From assembly GCA_023055505.1 (NCBI GenBank), contig JALIRH010000002.1:54245733-54309732 (forward strand): a DNA stretch of 64,000 bases. The letters are read 5' to 3'. Made by a program: the position numbers and the translations under genes. The stretch is from Callipepla californica brunnescens. Taxonomy: Eukaryota > Chordata > Aves > Galliformes > Odontophoridae. The notes below the pieces were generated by a model, which had not been told where the DNA came from, ran no database searches, and was given only the letters and a program-made list of their open reading frames with translations. Positions 49,230 to 60,600 of the stretch are shown here, one piece after another (within the stretch, counting starts at the first letter, position 1; every line of letters begins with the position of its first letter).

Positions 49230-49480
49230 CCTCAGAGTTGTCAGCTGATACTAGAAGTATTCTCACTATTTTTGGGTTGCTGCCTTTGGCCACCTAATTG
49301 CTTCTTAGGAAGTAAGAGGGAAATTGCTTATATAACTGCATGGATTGTCTTTGGCAACGTCAAGCCAAGGCATCAATCAGTCCATCTGGGTAAAATCACA
49401 AGCTGACTCCGATATTGCTAAATATTTATACTGTCAAATACACACAGACATCCAGATGAAAAGAGGCATTCATTAGGAAT
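49230..49480. promoter_or_regulatory. Candidate conserved non-coding element with NFI-like inverted repeat
   Basis: Contains GTCAGCTGAT (E-box), CTTTGGCCACCTAATTGCTT, and TTGGCAACGTCAAGCCAA (TTGGC/GCCAA inverted repeat with an 8-bp spacer, where the optimal NFI spacer is 5). It also has ATCAATCAGTCCATC and TGCTAAATATTTATAC. The repeat-free texture and opposed half-sites suggest an enhancer. This is inference only. Confidence 0.35.
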
Positions 49481-50339
49481 GCTCCAGCTTGTCAGTTTAA
49501 AGATGTAGATTAGAGCAAAACCTCCCACTATGGTACTGAGTGCTCAGGAAAAGTCTATATTTAGCCATTCTGAGCAATAAATATCATCATATTGCCTCAT
49601 TTAGGTAAATAGAGAATAAATATTGTCAAGATGATCTAGAGATAATGTAAACAGATCCCTCTTAGAGTCTGTGTTACTAGGGTAAATTCCAGGACATTGG
49701 TGTGCTGCTGATACTTTTTGGTTTAACCCTTTTTTCTTAATCACATTCCCCTCCCCTTTACAGTAACAGTAAGATTCGTTCCTCGCAGATGAGAAGGAGT
49801 GGAAAAAAAGGGAAGGTGGGGTTTCTTTTTAAACAAAAGGTGATTTCAAATTCTGAGTTATTACATTAATTAGCAGTTTTGCTCTAATATTGTCTTGGCA
49901 TTGCTAGAGGCTGCTGTCACCGCTGCTGCTGGAAAATATGGCTATCTGTAGCGAAGCCGAAGCTACTTCCAGAGTTTAACACGGGAACTGACAAAGACCA
50001 CTAGTCAGAAGAACATCACAGCTCTGAGGTTAAGACATGATTTCAAGAGTACACCCAGTTACTCAGAGTGGAATTTCTTTTATAGCATTTCCTTTGGTGA
50101 TAAGATGAGGCACACTGTAAGAATAAGCGATGAAAGATTGGTACTTTGACGAGAATTAAGTTCCTGTCCTGCTTCAGCGTGGGCAGCTTTTCCTGATAAA
50201 TTAAAATTTGGTCACCCTACTCCATACGCAAAGAAAGATAAAAGAAGGACTTTTACCTGCTGGGGAGGGTCTGAGCCTCTCTCCATTGAATTGGCACCTT
50301 GGAAGTTGCATACAAGGAGAGCGGTGACCGACGCCAAAG

Positions 50340-50700
50340 TTTTAGTTAATTACGCTAGATGATTTTTTAGATTAATAATTAACATCTCTCTTTATAACTA
50401 AATATCTGTAATTAATCAGCAAATCATAATGTGGAGACTAATTAACTTCAAACTCAAATCTTAACAGAAAATCCATATTACTATCCAGCATCATTAATTA
50501 CTATAGTAATCAAAGTTATCCCTTATGGGATTTGACGTACAGCTTTGTAGGTTTATAAACCGAGCCATTATCACAAAAAAACATTTTGAAAGCGGCTTCA
50601 AATAGCATTATAGATAACTGAAGTATTAGATTGGAAATTTAAACAAGTTTTCATTTTGTCTGTATTACATTGTCAATAATCCACTCGCTGAAGCTGGGTT
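50340..50700. promoter_or_regulatory. Homeodomain-site-dense candidate ultraconserved-type element
   Basis: Five TTAATTA/TAATTA-type clusters fall in 155 bp: 50346-50352, 50371-50382, 50409-50416, 50439-50446 and 50493-50500. The last runs into a perfect 14-bp palindrome ATTACTATAGTAAT (50497-50510). They are followed by CAAAGTTATC, TTTATAAACC and ATTGTCAATAATCCACTCG. No repeat, open frame or simple-sequence drift explains this. Clusters of Q50 homeodomain sites like this are typical of ultraconserved distal enhancers near developmental regulators. Confidence 0.45.
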
Positions 50701-50989
50701 AGTAACTGGGAGAACACACTTCCTTTCTGACTTACATATAGACATGGGATTTCGGGTTTCATTGGGGGTTGTTTTTTATTTATTTTTTAATCTTTCAGGA
50801 TTACAGCAGTGATTTCTGTGAGAAGATTCATTTGTCAGTGTCTTGGAAAAATATGCCACGCTTTCGGGTAGCTTTTGCTGTGGTGCTGCCCATTCTAGTT
50901 AGCTGTATGAGAAATGAATTAACAGCAGTTTCTGTCCTGTCATTATTCACAAGAAAGTACCAGCACATAAAGATTTGAGCTTTAAGATG

Positions 50990-51340
50990 CATTTAAGTTA
51001 GCAGTCAGTGGAGAAAAAGGACAAAGTAGGGCTTTTATGCCAAAAAAAATCATCCCAAGCAAATCTTATTTTTATTAGCGTGGACATCACAACTAGCAAG
51101 GTCTGGAATGCATTCATTTTAATTTTTAATAAACATGAATGGCAGTAGCACCATTGCAGCACACTGAAATCCCCTAGATGTTTTTCATTTAGAAAGTTAG
51201 GAGTTAAAATTGTGTCTAAAATCCGCACTTCAATTATTTTATCACCGAATCTTCCAAGTGCGCACATCCGATACTGTTCTTTTGTGTGGCAGCTGTAAAA
51301 ATCGTAAGCAATTTTTACTGTCAAGAAAACTCTGAATAAA
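50990..51340. promoter_or_regulatory. Candidate conserved non-coding element (TEAD/FOX-like words)
   Basis: Repeat-free block containing GGAATGCATTCATTTTAAT (GAATGCATTC palindrome, two TEAD-like GGAATG/CATTC arms), TTTTAATAAACATGAATGG (FOX-like), TTTTATTAGCGTGG (CDX/HOX-like), GTGCGCACATCCG and GGCAGCTGTAAAAATCG (E-box). A 108-codon minus-strand frame (50998-51324) overlaps it without recognisable similarity. Its survival may simply reflect composition. Confidence 0.4.
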
Positions 51341-51359
51341 TAGAGGCTGTTAACTTAGG

Positions 51360-51560
51360 CAGATATCTGAGGTTATTTGGTGGCAATCAAGAACTCACAG
51401 CACTTCAACTAATGGGTTATGATCAGAAACTGTTCCTAATAGCCAGCTAGACGGATCTGAATATGAAGATTTCTATAATTTTGTTGTCAGCTTGTGATGT
51501 ACTCTAGTGCTAATTATTTGGAACAATTATGTTTTCCTAATAACAAAAGAAGAAGCAGTG
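51360..51560. promoter_or_regulatory. Candidate conserved non-coding block
   Basis: Continues the repeat-free texture after a 20-bp gap. It has GTTATTTGGTGGCAATCAAG, CAACTAATGGGTTATGATC, TTTGTTGTCAGC, GTGCTAATTATTTGG and GAACAATTATG (SOX/POU-like). The call is motif-based only and may be part of the preceding element. Confidence 0.3.
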
Positions 51561-52353
51561 AATTAAGCAGGCTTACCTTCAGATCTTTAGATAACAGTTT
51601 AAATGCACTTGCCATTAAGAAATAACATTTCTTTTTCCTGTATGGAACCCTAATTATTGAAGATGCTTGTCTTTTAAAATCTACTTTTTCTACTTCTTTT
51701 AGGCATGTTCAATGTGTCAGTTTACACTGATGACTTCAGTAACTAGTATTTTCTCAGTCGTAGGTTTATGCCTGTACCTCCCATAGACTGCTTACTTTAT
51801 TTGGTTATTCAAAAACCATAATTAGTGCAATAATTAACATGTGGATCCTTCAAAGGGAGACTGTTAGAATCATGGGACGTCTCTCATCAGTCTTACTGAT
51901 GTATAGATGATAAAAAGACTTAGGTTGAGGTGACAACAGGATTTCTATTACTGCACATTATCTGAGCTGCAGGGAAATTCAGACAAGACTGTGGTCCGTG
52001 GAGTCCTTCCTTTTGAAAAAAGTAATTATCCACACTGTTTCTATAATGTAACTAGGTGTTATCCTGTATTTGCAGCTGTCAAATCATTTGTTTTAAAACC
52101 ATTACTTTGTGCCTTATGAATACCGGAAAGTTTGGGGTTTTGCACGTTATCTTTTAACCAATTATGGAAGTGGGGTGCAGCGAAGGCAGCAATAATAGCA
52201 ACAATAACAGTAATTTATATAAGCATAGCAGATTCCTTCTTGACAGTTGATTTCAGCAATGTTTACGGTAATGTTAAGTCGATACAGTCATAAGATTACA
52301 CTCATAAAGAAAAGGCCCAATTTTATTTTATTTATTTTCCCCGGGGAAGATAT

Positions 52354-52373
52354 GTTTGTTTGTTTGTTTGTTT
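52354..52373. repeat. (GTTT)5 microsatellite
   Basis: Five uninterrupted GTTT units after a TTTTATTTTATTTATTTTCC stretch and a CCCCGGGG palindrome. It is short but clean. Confidence 0.9.
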
Positions 52374-53369
52374 AAGATCTTTGATAAGCTGAAATTGTTG
52401 TGTTTTCAAGCCACAGTAAATCAGTGGCTGGCATTTGAATCTCTGTGTGGTTCACGTAAATGAATTCCCGTGTTTCTCTGAGATTCCTATAGCTGATGTC
52501 TTCAGCTTCCATCTATGATGTTTTAAATCAGTACATTAAGGAAATTCACATTATTTCATTCAGCCTCTAACTTTCTGTAAGTAGCAGTCCCCTTTTTCAC
52601 ATTCACTGACATATGCCAGAAAAATTCAGTATTTTACCCTACAGGCAGCCCACGGGACCAGGATGAAATGGCCTCTATACATAGGGTATGACTTTATTTG
52701 CTAAAGAGGTTATTTGAAAAAGCCCTTAGGGCACTGCTGCCCTTTTGTCCCTCAAACTAGTAGGGGGAAAAAATATAAAAGGAACTACACAGTAATCCCT
52801 TGTAGACAGGTGACCTTAAGCCAATTCCGTACTGTAAGGTTTCCATTTAAACTCAAAACAGACAAAGGAAAAAAAAAAGTCAAATTGCAGGTTTTAATCT
52901 GTTACACAACTCTTGCAGTATTTTTTTCTGTGAATGATTATCACATATACACAAGTTTTATTGGAAGTGCATAAAATTCAGTATTGTCCCATATACTTTA
53001 ATGTAACGGTCTGTAGACAGTGGGTGTCCTATAGGCTAGTAGAAAAGCTTCTGAGGGCCAATGAAAATAAATGTTTATTGTGTGTATTTCAGGTAACCAG
53101 TTGAGAATTTTACCATACTGGTGTCTAAATCTTGCAAGGACAGCCAAGCACGATTAAACAAAAATGTATAACCTCCCCAGTAGCACTTTTAACATATCCG
53201 AAGCTGCCCAACATCACCTACAAACAACTATTGTATTTGCCCTTTGAGGTTCCTTTCTTTACTGTCCTTCTTAGAGTCTAGTGCTGGTTGAAGTGAGCAG
53301 AACTACAACAAGAGTGCATCAAAGTTTCCTCATGGCTATGGTTTGCCTCAGGTATACCATCCTGTGGTG

Positions 53370-53770
53370 TTGTGTTGAGTATTAAAACCTGCCCTCATCA
53401 CCAACAGCTTTCCAGCTAAAGGTGCCATATTATTCTTGATATGATGCCATCAGTTATTGTTAAATATGCGCTATCCAGATTACAGACTGCTCTTTAATAG
53501 ACAGTTTCAAAATACCATTATAAATTATGAACGGCAGCTCTGAACCCACTTCAGGGTAGCTGCCATTAAGTCACAGGTGTGACATCACTGAGCACCGTAA
53601 TTAATGGGTGCTATGCCACTCCCTTGACTTATGAGTTTTTCAGAGGCTTTTAATTACTTTTGAGTTGGAGCCATTCTGGCAGAATTTTGAGCAAACTCAA
53701 GTGGCAGCCTCGTCTGAACAAAGCCGTTCCAGCAGCATTTAGAAATAAAGAGCAGCTCTGGTGGCTAAAG
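53370..53770. promoter_or_regulatory. Candidate conserved non-coding element with T-box-like and inverted-repeat motifs
   Basis: Highly complex, repeat-free 400-bp block. It contains GGCAGCT/AGCTGCC (53533-53539 and 53558-53564, an 18-bp spaced inverted repeat) and GTCACAGGTGTGAC (53570-53583, which contains the AGGTGTGA T-box half-site and GTCAC/GTGAC arms). CGTAATTAATGG, TTTTAATTACTTTTGAG, CCATATTATTC, TTGATATGATGCCATCAG and GAACAAAGCC (SOX-like) are also present. The closely packed, varied sites are characteristic of a developmental enhancer. No ORF or repeat explains it. Confidence 0.42.
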
Positions 53771-54299
53771 GAAAATGCTTCGTCCATTCTTCACGCCTGG
53801 TAGTCTGTAGGGAGGTTAAAAGAAACAGCTTTTGTCGACCGCTGCAGGCACTTGGTTACTGTGTTCCCTTTCTGCATCTAGGGAGGAGCTGTAAAAATTG
53901 TGGTCAAATCCATATATTATATAAAATGAAGGAGAGAAAAAAATCTGAAAAGCCAAGAATGTCTGGAAGGGTTGTCATGATGTCATCAACTTGATTCTTG
54001 GTGTAGAAAAGCTGTTGTTTCACATGTGAGTGCGGTCTTCGTGTAACTGATAGAGTAAATACAAATGAAGAAATGCCATCATTTATCACCTATCAAGAAT
54101 CTGTTATAAATGATGCCCAATTAATCAGCATTTAAAGAAGTATTCTTTAAATTAGGAACTGATTTCAGTACGAAAATCCAATGAGAGAAGAATTTTAAAT
54201 GTAGTGCAGACTGCCTTATTTTCACTCCTTGTATGCACGTGCACCAGAATGCACATATAATATTAAGTTAATTCAGGTGTAAAGCTTTGTTCTCAAAAC

Positions 54300-57200
54300 A
54301 GCTGAAGTTTCATGTCATTGCTTATATGCACAAACACACATATTTCTCCATATGTTGGCACCATATTGGTGTTATCACCGTAGCGTTTCCTCCTCTTCAG
54401 ATGATCTTTTGTTAAAACATTCATTTTTGTGAGGCAAATAAACTATAGTAAATGTAAACCAATTATTTAACCAAATTACTTTGATCATGGGAAACTGACA
54501 ATTAGCGTTACAGCTTCTCAGCAGTGAAATCCACACAACAGAGAAGACTGTGATGCTCCATACTGCCATGCAAGTCGATGTGGTGCATTTCTTTTGCGTA
54601 GCAAGCTGTGAGAGAGGAGGAGGAAAGGGCAGGAGATGAGTGAAGTCCGTTTTGATGACCTGTTATTCTATATCTGAGCTTTGTGCTGTGCGTTGTTTAG
54701 TTTTTCTAACTGACTGTTAATAGATTTGGACAGCTCTTTGCAGAAGCATTGATGACTGACGTCAACATTTAAAACACTTACACAAAGGCAGCACCTGATC
54801 AGCTGGTCAGTGAATGTGCTAGAAGCCTGCCAAACTACCATGTGTGCTGACTTGTAGTATATGCTGGTGATGCACAAGTTACTTGGTTATCTGCGACTAT
54901 TACCCATTTTAATAGTTCCACCTTTTGCACATGGCTCATTTTTTTTCTTTTTGTTATAAATGATATACACCACTACACCCACACAATTTGGGTTTATTTT
55001 CGAAGCTTGAATGCATCAGCCCTTCCATGAAGTAGCTGTGAGCTAGAAGAGCATTCGGTGTATTGTCATGCAAATGAGACCACCAAACGTACCACTTTGC
55101 TTCAAAATTGCTCTGCAGTGACAAGTAGCTTTCAAAACTGGAACAGGGTTTTCCAAGCTAAGTGGGCAACACTATATATCTGCTGAGATTCGCTTTCTAA
55201 AAATAAGTGCCTAAATCTGAAGTCGTAATTCCACCTCTTGAGTGTTCAGATTGACATACTACATACCAGTACTCATTCTAATACGTATTAAGATGGTCCT
55301 TTATGCTTGAATATTGTGCTTCTGCCACATTCATACACCGCAGAAAAAAAGAAAAAATAAAAAAGAAAAGAAAACTGAAGATGCATGTAGCACTGAGAAG
55401 TTCAGTTTGATCTGGTATTCAGGAATTCATAAAGCCAAGGTATCTTGATGCTGCACTTCGGCCAGTAGAAATTTTACTGAATAGTACAGCAGCTTCTCAG
55501 CAGCACTCATGAAACCAGCCAACAGATCGTGAGAGAAAGCAACAAGTCTTCACTTGTGGTTCACAGAACATACCTGTAATCAGAAGATATTTTGGTTCAG
55601 TTTCAGGAGTAGTTTCAAAATTGATAGGAGAATGTGACAGGCTTCCCTATCCCTCTTCTTTCTAAGAAAAGAAATCCATCCCAAATACTTTTGTTGACTG
55701 CAGTCATGAAAAAAATGGTATGGGAAGAGCAGCAGAGTTAAATACAGTGCCTGTCCCAGGAGATTCAGGACTGTGTAGATTTTAAGTAGCATCTTACTGC
55801 CAACTGGAAGCCAGGATGGATCGCTGGAATTAAATCAGGAAGATTAAGCAGAATCTATTGTTTTCTTTTTTAATCCGAAATTAATTACATTATGAATCAG
55901 TGGCATTTTTTTCCATCACCTGAATGTCACCACAGTTTTCTTCTTAGCCTCTGACTGATACTATTCTGCGTGCCGTGCGCTGGAAATAACAAAGTTAAGG
56001 ATATAAATCACAGGGCTGCCATAGGAAAGGAAGTCCTTGATCTGCTGGCCCGATAAGAGTTCATAAAAGCTGAAGGAGGCAGTGGGTACTGGATTGAGTA
56101 ATGCAGTGCTAAAGCAGCCTGTGGTCCAGCATCAGCTACACGATCATGTGTTGTGTTACATGTTACCTGATAGAAATGCCAATAGGGCTTTTAAGTACAC
56201 ACCTGAAAACATAGGACGTAAGGCTATCACAATTAGGTCTTTTCACTCACGCATCTCTGTCGTCAGAAGTAGGAGTTCTCCTGGGACAACCAAATGAATT
56301 TATGGAGAGGGTTACAAGAATGGGCCTTCTGGTGTTTGCTGCACATCTAGATGGTACAAATCAAGTTGGCCTCAGACCATCCGTAATATAAATCTCTAAA
56401 CATTCTGCTTTAAAATACTTAAAACTGGTGTCAGTGGATTATCAAAAAGGCAAAGAAAAAAAAAAAAAGTAATGATTTTGAGTAAGAGCTATTGCAATTG
56501 CCCATACTTTTCTGTTGTCTGTTAGCAATAATATCCCCAAACCTCTTTGCAGCTGTTATTTAAGCAAAACTTGGTGTTACATTTCCTTTTATTACAAGTG
56601 ATATTTATACACAAATTGGAGCAGATCATGATGCAGCAAGGAAGTTTTTATAGAGTGTGCAGCAAAATAGTGCATTATCAGCATTACACGCTTCAGTGAG
56701 GAATATTTTGCTGTTCTAAATCTGATCGTTATGAGAAGAATTTAGTGTTTAAATACAAAGTTTTTACTTGGAAATTTCAAGCTAAGCTGTTGTCATCTTA
56801 CCAAAAATGGAAACTTGTTTGTGATAATTGAACAACAGGGAGTAATGCAAGGACCACACTATATATAGTGCTTAGATGTAAGTCCAGAGGTGTACGTCAT
56901 CAGCTCGAACCAGGCTGCACTCGTTTCTGCTGGTCTGCTCCAGGACGATCCCAGAAAGTAAGGGCAATCCATTGCCCTACTTCACTTAAGTCCCTCGTCT
57001 ACAAACGTGATGCAAAGTGAAGGTAGTTGAGGTTTCATAAAAATGAAGCACATGGTGTGACAGACCCATCTGTGCCAGCTTTATAAAACAAAAGTGCCCA
57101 ATTTTATCATCATTGCCTTTTGTTCTGCACAATACTGTTCACATGGTGGTTTTATGAATGCTTGCCGGCAGAGTCTGGGAGCCTCAATTTATCTCGCTGC

Positions 57201-57399
57201 TGCCTGCTCTCAGTTGCACTGCTAGCTCCCCTGCCCCCAAGGCTTCCTTCCCTCATCTGGCCCTTCTCTGCAAGCGAATCCGAGTTAGATCCTCCTAGCA
57301 GTTTTCCAAGGTTCTGGGCTTGAAGACTAAAGTAATTTGGTTTTGAATTTCAGATCAAACATAAACTGCAAAGAAGCATTTAATCAGTTAGGAGAAGCA
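54300..57399. other. Non-coding DNA, low repeat content
   Basis: Apart from the composite site at 55061, I see an A-rich imperfect tract (55344-55376) and an A13 near 56456, but no gene or dispersed repeat. The sequence at about 56860-57110 has a balanced, complex texture (TACGTCATCAGCTCG, GGTGTGACAGACCC) and may be another regulatory block. Confidence 0.4.
55061..55075 (+). promoter_or_regulatory. SOX-OCT composite-like site
   Basis: TATTGTCATGCAAAT matches the known SOX2-POU5 composite arrangement (C(A/T)TTGTNATGCAAAT) at all but the first base. The octamer ATGCAAAT is perfect (55068-55075). It lies in a repeat-free segment at about 54990-55140. A site this close to consensus is expected only rarely by chance in 64 kb, but one occurrence is possible. 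Confidence 0.35.
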
Positions 57400-57680
57400 A
57401 GGGTATGGCTTGTTTAAGTCCCAGAATCCATAAACCTGTAATGATTTTATTATATTGGTGTCAGTTTTCATTATTTTCATGAATGGGTATTCCCTGCTTA
57501 ATGCACAATATTTGCATCTGATGAACCAACGAGTTTAAACATGGTTTGTTTTAATGCTTTGTGAATTTGCATTCAAATTCATCAGGAGTAATTCTATTTG
57601 AAATCACACAGGGCTAAACACAGTGGTTGTAAATCCATTTGAATTGAGATGCCAGAATCAGCCCATTAATCTACAAATCT
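57400..57680. promoter_or_regulatory. Candidate conserved non-coding element (POU/homeodomain words)
   Basis: Repeat-free block with CACAATATTTGCATCTGATG, GAATTTGCATTCAAATTCATC, AAACATGGTTTGTTTTAATG, TAATGATTTTATTATATTGG and CAGCCCATTAATCTAC. ATTTGCAT octamer-like and TAAT cores recur. This is inferred from motif density only. Confidence 0.3.
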
Positions 57681-60600
57681 ACAATGTAATTTTTGTGTGT
57701 TCGGTGGGCTTTTGTTCTGATTTTTTTTTTAATTTTGTGATGAGGCGGAGGGGATACCAGAAGCAGGTGTAGGAGGGACTGTGATAAATTGACCCAGAGG
57801 GAGTCTGTCTTTGTTATGGAACCAGTCCCATGAAAGGAACATAGGAAGGACCAGAGACCGTGGTTCAAGGGTGTCTGTTGCTGCCTCTTGAGGTGTTGCA
57901 CAAGGAGAATGGGAGCATCTCAGATAAGAGTGTTCCATAGCACTGAGGACAATAGAGATTGGCATCGGCATCTTCCCAGAGTATCAGAGGCTACCCAGAA
58001 TTCATAGCAGTGCTTTGGCCTGCTTGCAGAATCTTACTTACTTGTGCTAAATACTGCTGGCGTGGACTTTCCTTGGTCTCTTGTTAACAAAAGGACTAAA
58101 TAAAGGCAGCAAGGTTCACCTCCAACAGAAACACCGTCATTTTGGAAGGAGTGCAGAGGAATGTATTATAGCAAATGCTGCCTTGCTTCTGGATAGCCAC
58201 AGAAGACATGTGTCCTTCTTACAGCACTTAGGCCCTTTTAAAGCAGGAATCAGAGAGTCTAAGTTCCCATTTTGAATATATCACAGACTGGGGCTAACAG
58301 TAGGTCCAACTCAGAAGAACATTTAAGCCCATGCTTAGCATTAGCTGTGTGCTTAATTCCCGAATGCCTAACTACGGGCCCCCTCTTATGCACTTGCAAG
58401 AATCGTGATGATCAGGAAGTCTACCATCTGACATCTGTGAAATGAGCTGGTAGGCTGAGTCTTTTTCATAATGAACCAGTTTCCATCTCATAAAATTCTG
58501 TAATTGCAGATGGTATCGGTGGACACCTATGACAATCTCAGCAGAGATTGCAGCGCAGCATTCCTCATTATAGGATACATGGACACTGAACTCCTCTCTG
58601 CTCACGAACATGGGGTTGATTCATTGACAGGGCATTATCAAGAAAATTGCGGCGATGTGACTAGTACTTCACTGTGGGTAAATGGAGTACCTCAACTCTT
58701 GGCACTGACAATAGACTCTTCTAAGAAATTATAATGCTATGATTAAGACATAAGTCTGGGCCTCAATACACCTGGGAATTCTCGTGTGACCTTGGCAACA
58801 GATTTTTTGTTGCTTTTCACTTCTCTCCCTGAAAAGTTAGAATAATGCTTTTTCATTTTATTGTGTTATTTAGTGATAAATATACTACTATTGTGAGCAA
58901 TTCAGGAGATACAGTTATAGAGGCACACAGTTAGATAAATGCCATTAGATTTTAAATGCATTCTGTTTGGTTTGCATTTGCATGTGCTTGTACTTAGCAC
59001 TAGTGGAAGACAGACCAATTTTATTTTGCTTCCTAATTCTGCAGAGAAGAACTTAGCTCGAGGCACACAGATCCAAAAATTGTGCATAAAATTCACTCTG
59101 TCGTGAAAGAGACCTTAAAAAATAGCATGTGGAATTAAAAATACACTGTCTGGATTTCCTGCAGCTTGTCTTTTTGGCCACTGCTATTGTTTTCATTCTG
59201 TCTATATTTTAATATGTGTATTTTCTTTCTGAAAAAAAAAAATATTTGTCACCCAGGTAGCTTTAGAGTGTATTTATTTCAGTAGAAGCAGCTGAGTATT
59301 GTTCTACTGATATTTTGAGATGCACTGACCAGAATGGTGAACCTCGGTAGGTTTTGGGGCACTGAAACGTGTAGCAGAAGACAGAGCTACAAAATCTCTG
59401 CCTGAACCCTACCTGGGACTTGCAGCAGCTGCTTCAGCCCGGCGATGCCATGGGCTGCTCAGGAGCTCTTTCATCTGCACATCTTTGAAATGACAGGCCA
59501 CAGTGCATCCTCCTGTGCGTTTTGTCTGTTCTGTGCCAGAAGTTAGGAAACTGTTTGTTCGCTAAACTACTGCAGCTGAAAAAGGTGTAAGAAGTACTAT
59601 TAAAAAAAAAAAAAAAAGTAGCTGAAATAAGAAACCTTTAACATAAGCCTCGGTGGGGGCTGTTAGTTTCTCAGTATTTTTGAAAAATTCACATCTTCCA
59701 CGCACCTAGCTTCAGGCTCCTGGTGTTGGCTGTTGGGTTTTTTTGTTTGTTTGTTTGTGTTTTAGGGGGTGTTATCTGGTCTCTGTCTTGTCATATACCA
59801 CAAGCTTTACCGCTTTCACAGAAGTTGTCATACCTTCCTCTGAAATTTTATCTACTGTGCTAAAACAGTAACAGTGCTTGGGGTCCACTTCAGTTAACCG
59901 CTGAAACCAGTTGTGTGTAACATCAGAATAAGACGTGCACTCACTGCACTGTGCAACATGCCACAGACAAGTACGCTAGGAATAATTGTGTTTGCATCAT
60001 TTAATTAAGGTGGTTTTAAACATCACTTGGCACCGTTTGTAGACAGATATGTATAACGATTCTTTGAACAAGTGCTATCAAAATTAAGAGCTAAGTGGTG
60101 TTTAATACAAGTTAGAAAAAAATTGATCACTGTTAAGTTCTAAAATGTTCCCTATTTCCTGAACTAAATTGGGCCTCGGGAGCTAAAAAAAAAAAATAAG
60201 AACTAATGAAATGACCTGACAGAATGGGAGGGTTTGTTTACTAGTCCTCATTTGAGCAGGATTCATGCACTGTATGATTGACAGTCATTAGGAATTCTTT
60301 GGCTTTTTAAGACTCAAGGCGCCAGAGCCTTGGGTGAACTTCAGTTCACAATGGAGTTGTTTACAGAAGTTAACTAAGTAGTTACTGGAGAATCGCATGC
60401 CACATTTCACTGAGCTGTTGTGGAAGGGTATGGGTTTGCATTGTAAATGGTGATGAGTCAGGTTAAATCCTGTTCCAGCTCTCTCATTATTCTCTCTGGG
60501 AGCATAGTCTCCAGCACCTGGAAGGCCTAGGTATAGATGTTGGCCTTCCATTGCTCACTACATCCAAACTTCTTCCTACATTGTGGTTGAATATATTATA

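Noticed and set aside
58504..58734. Splice-acceptor-like TGTAATTGCAG before an open frame, as an exon
   Set aside because: The translation is not recognisable and the upstream pyrimidine tract is weak. Acceptor-like CAG sites are common by chance.
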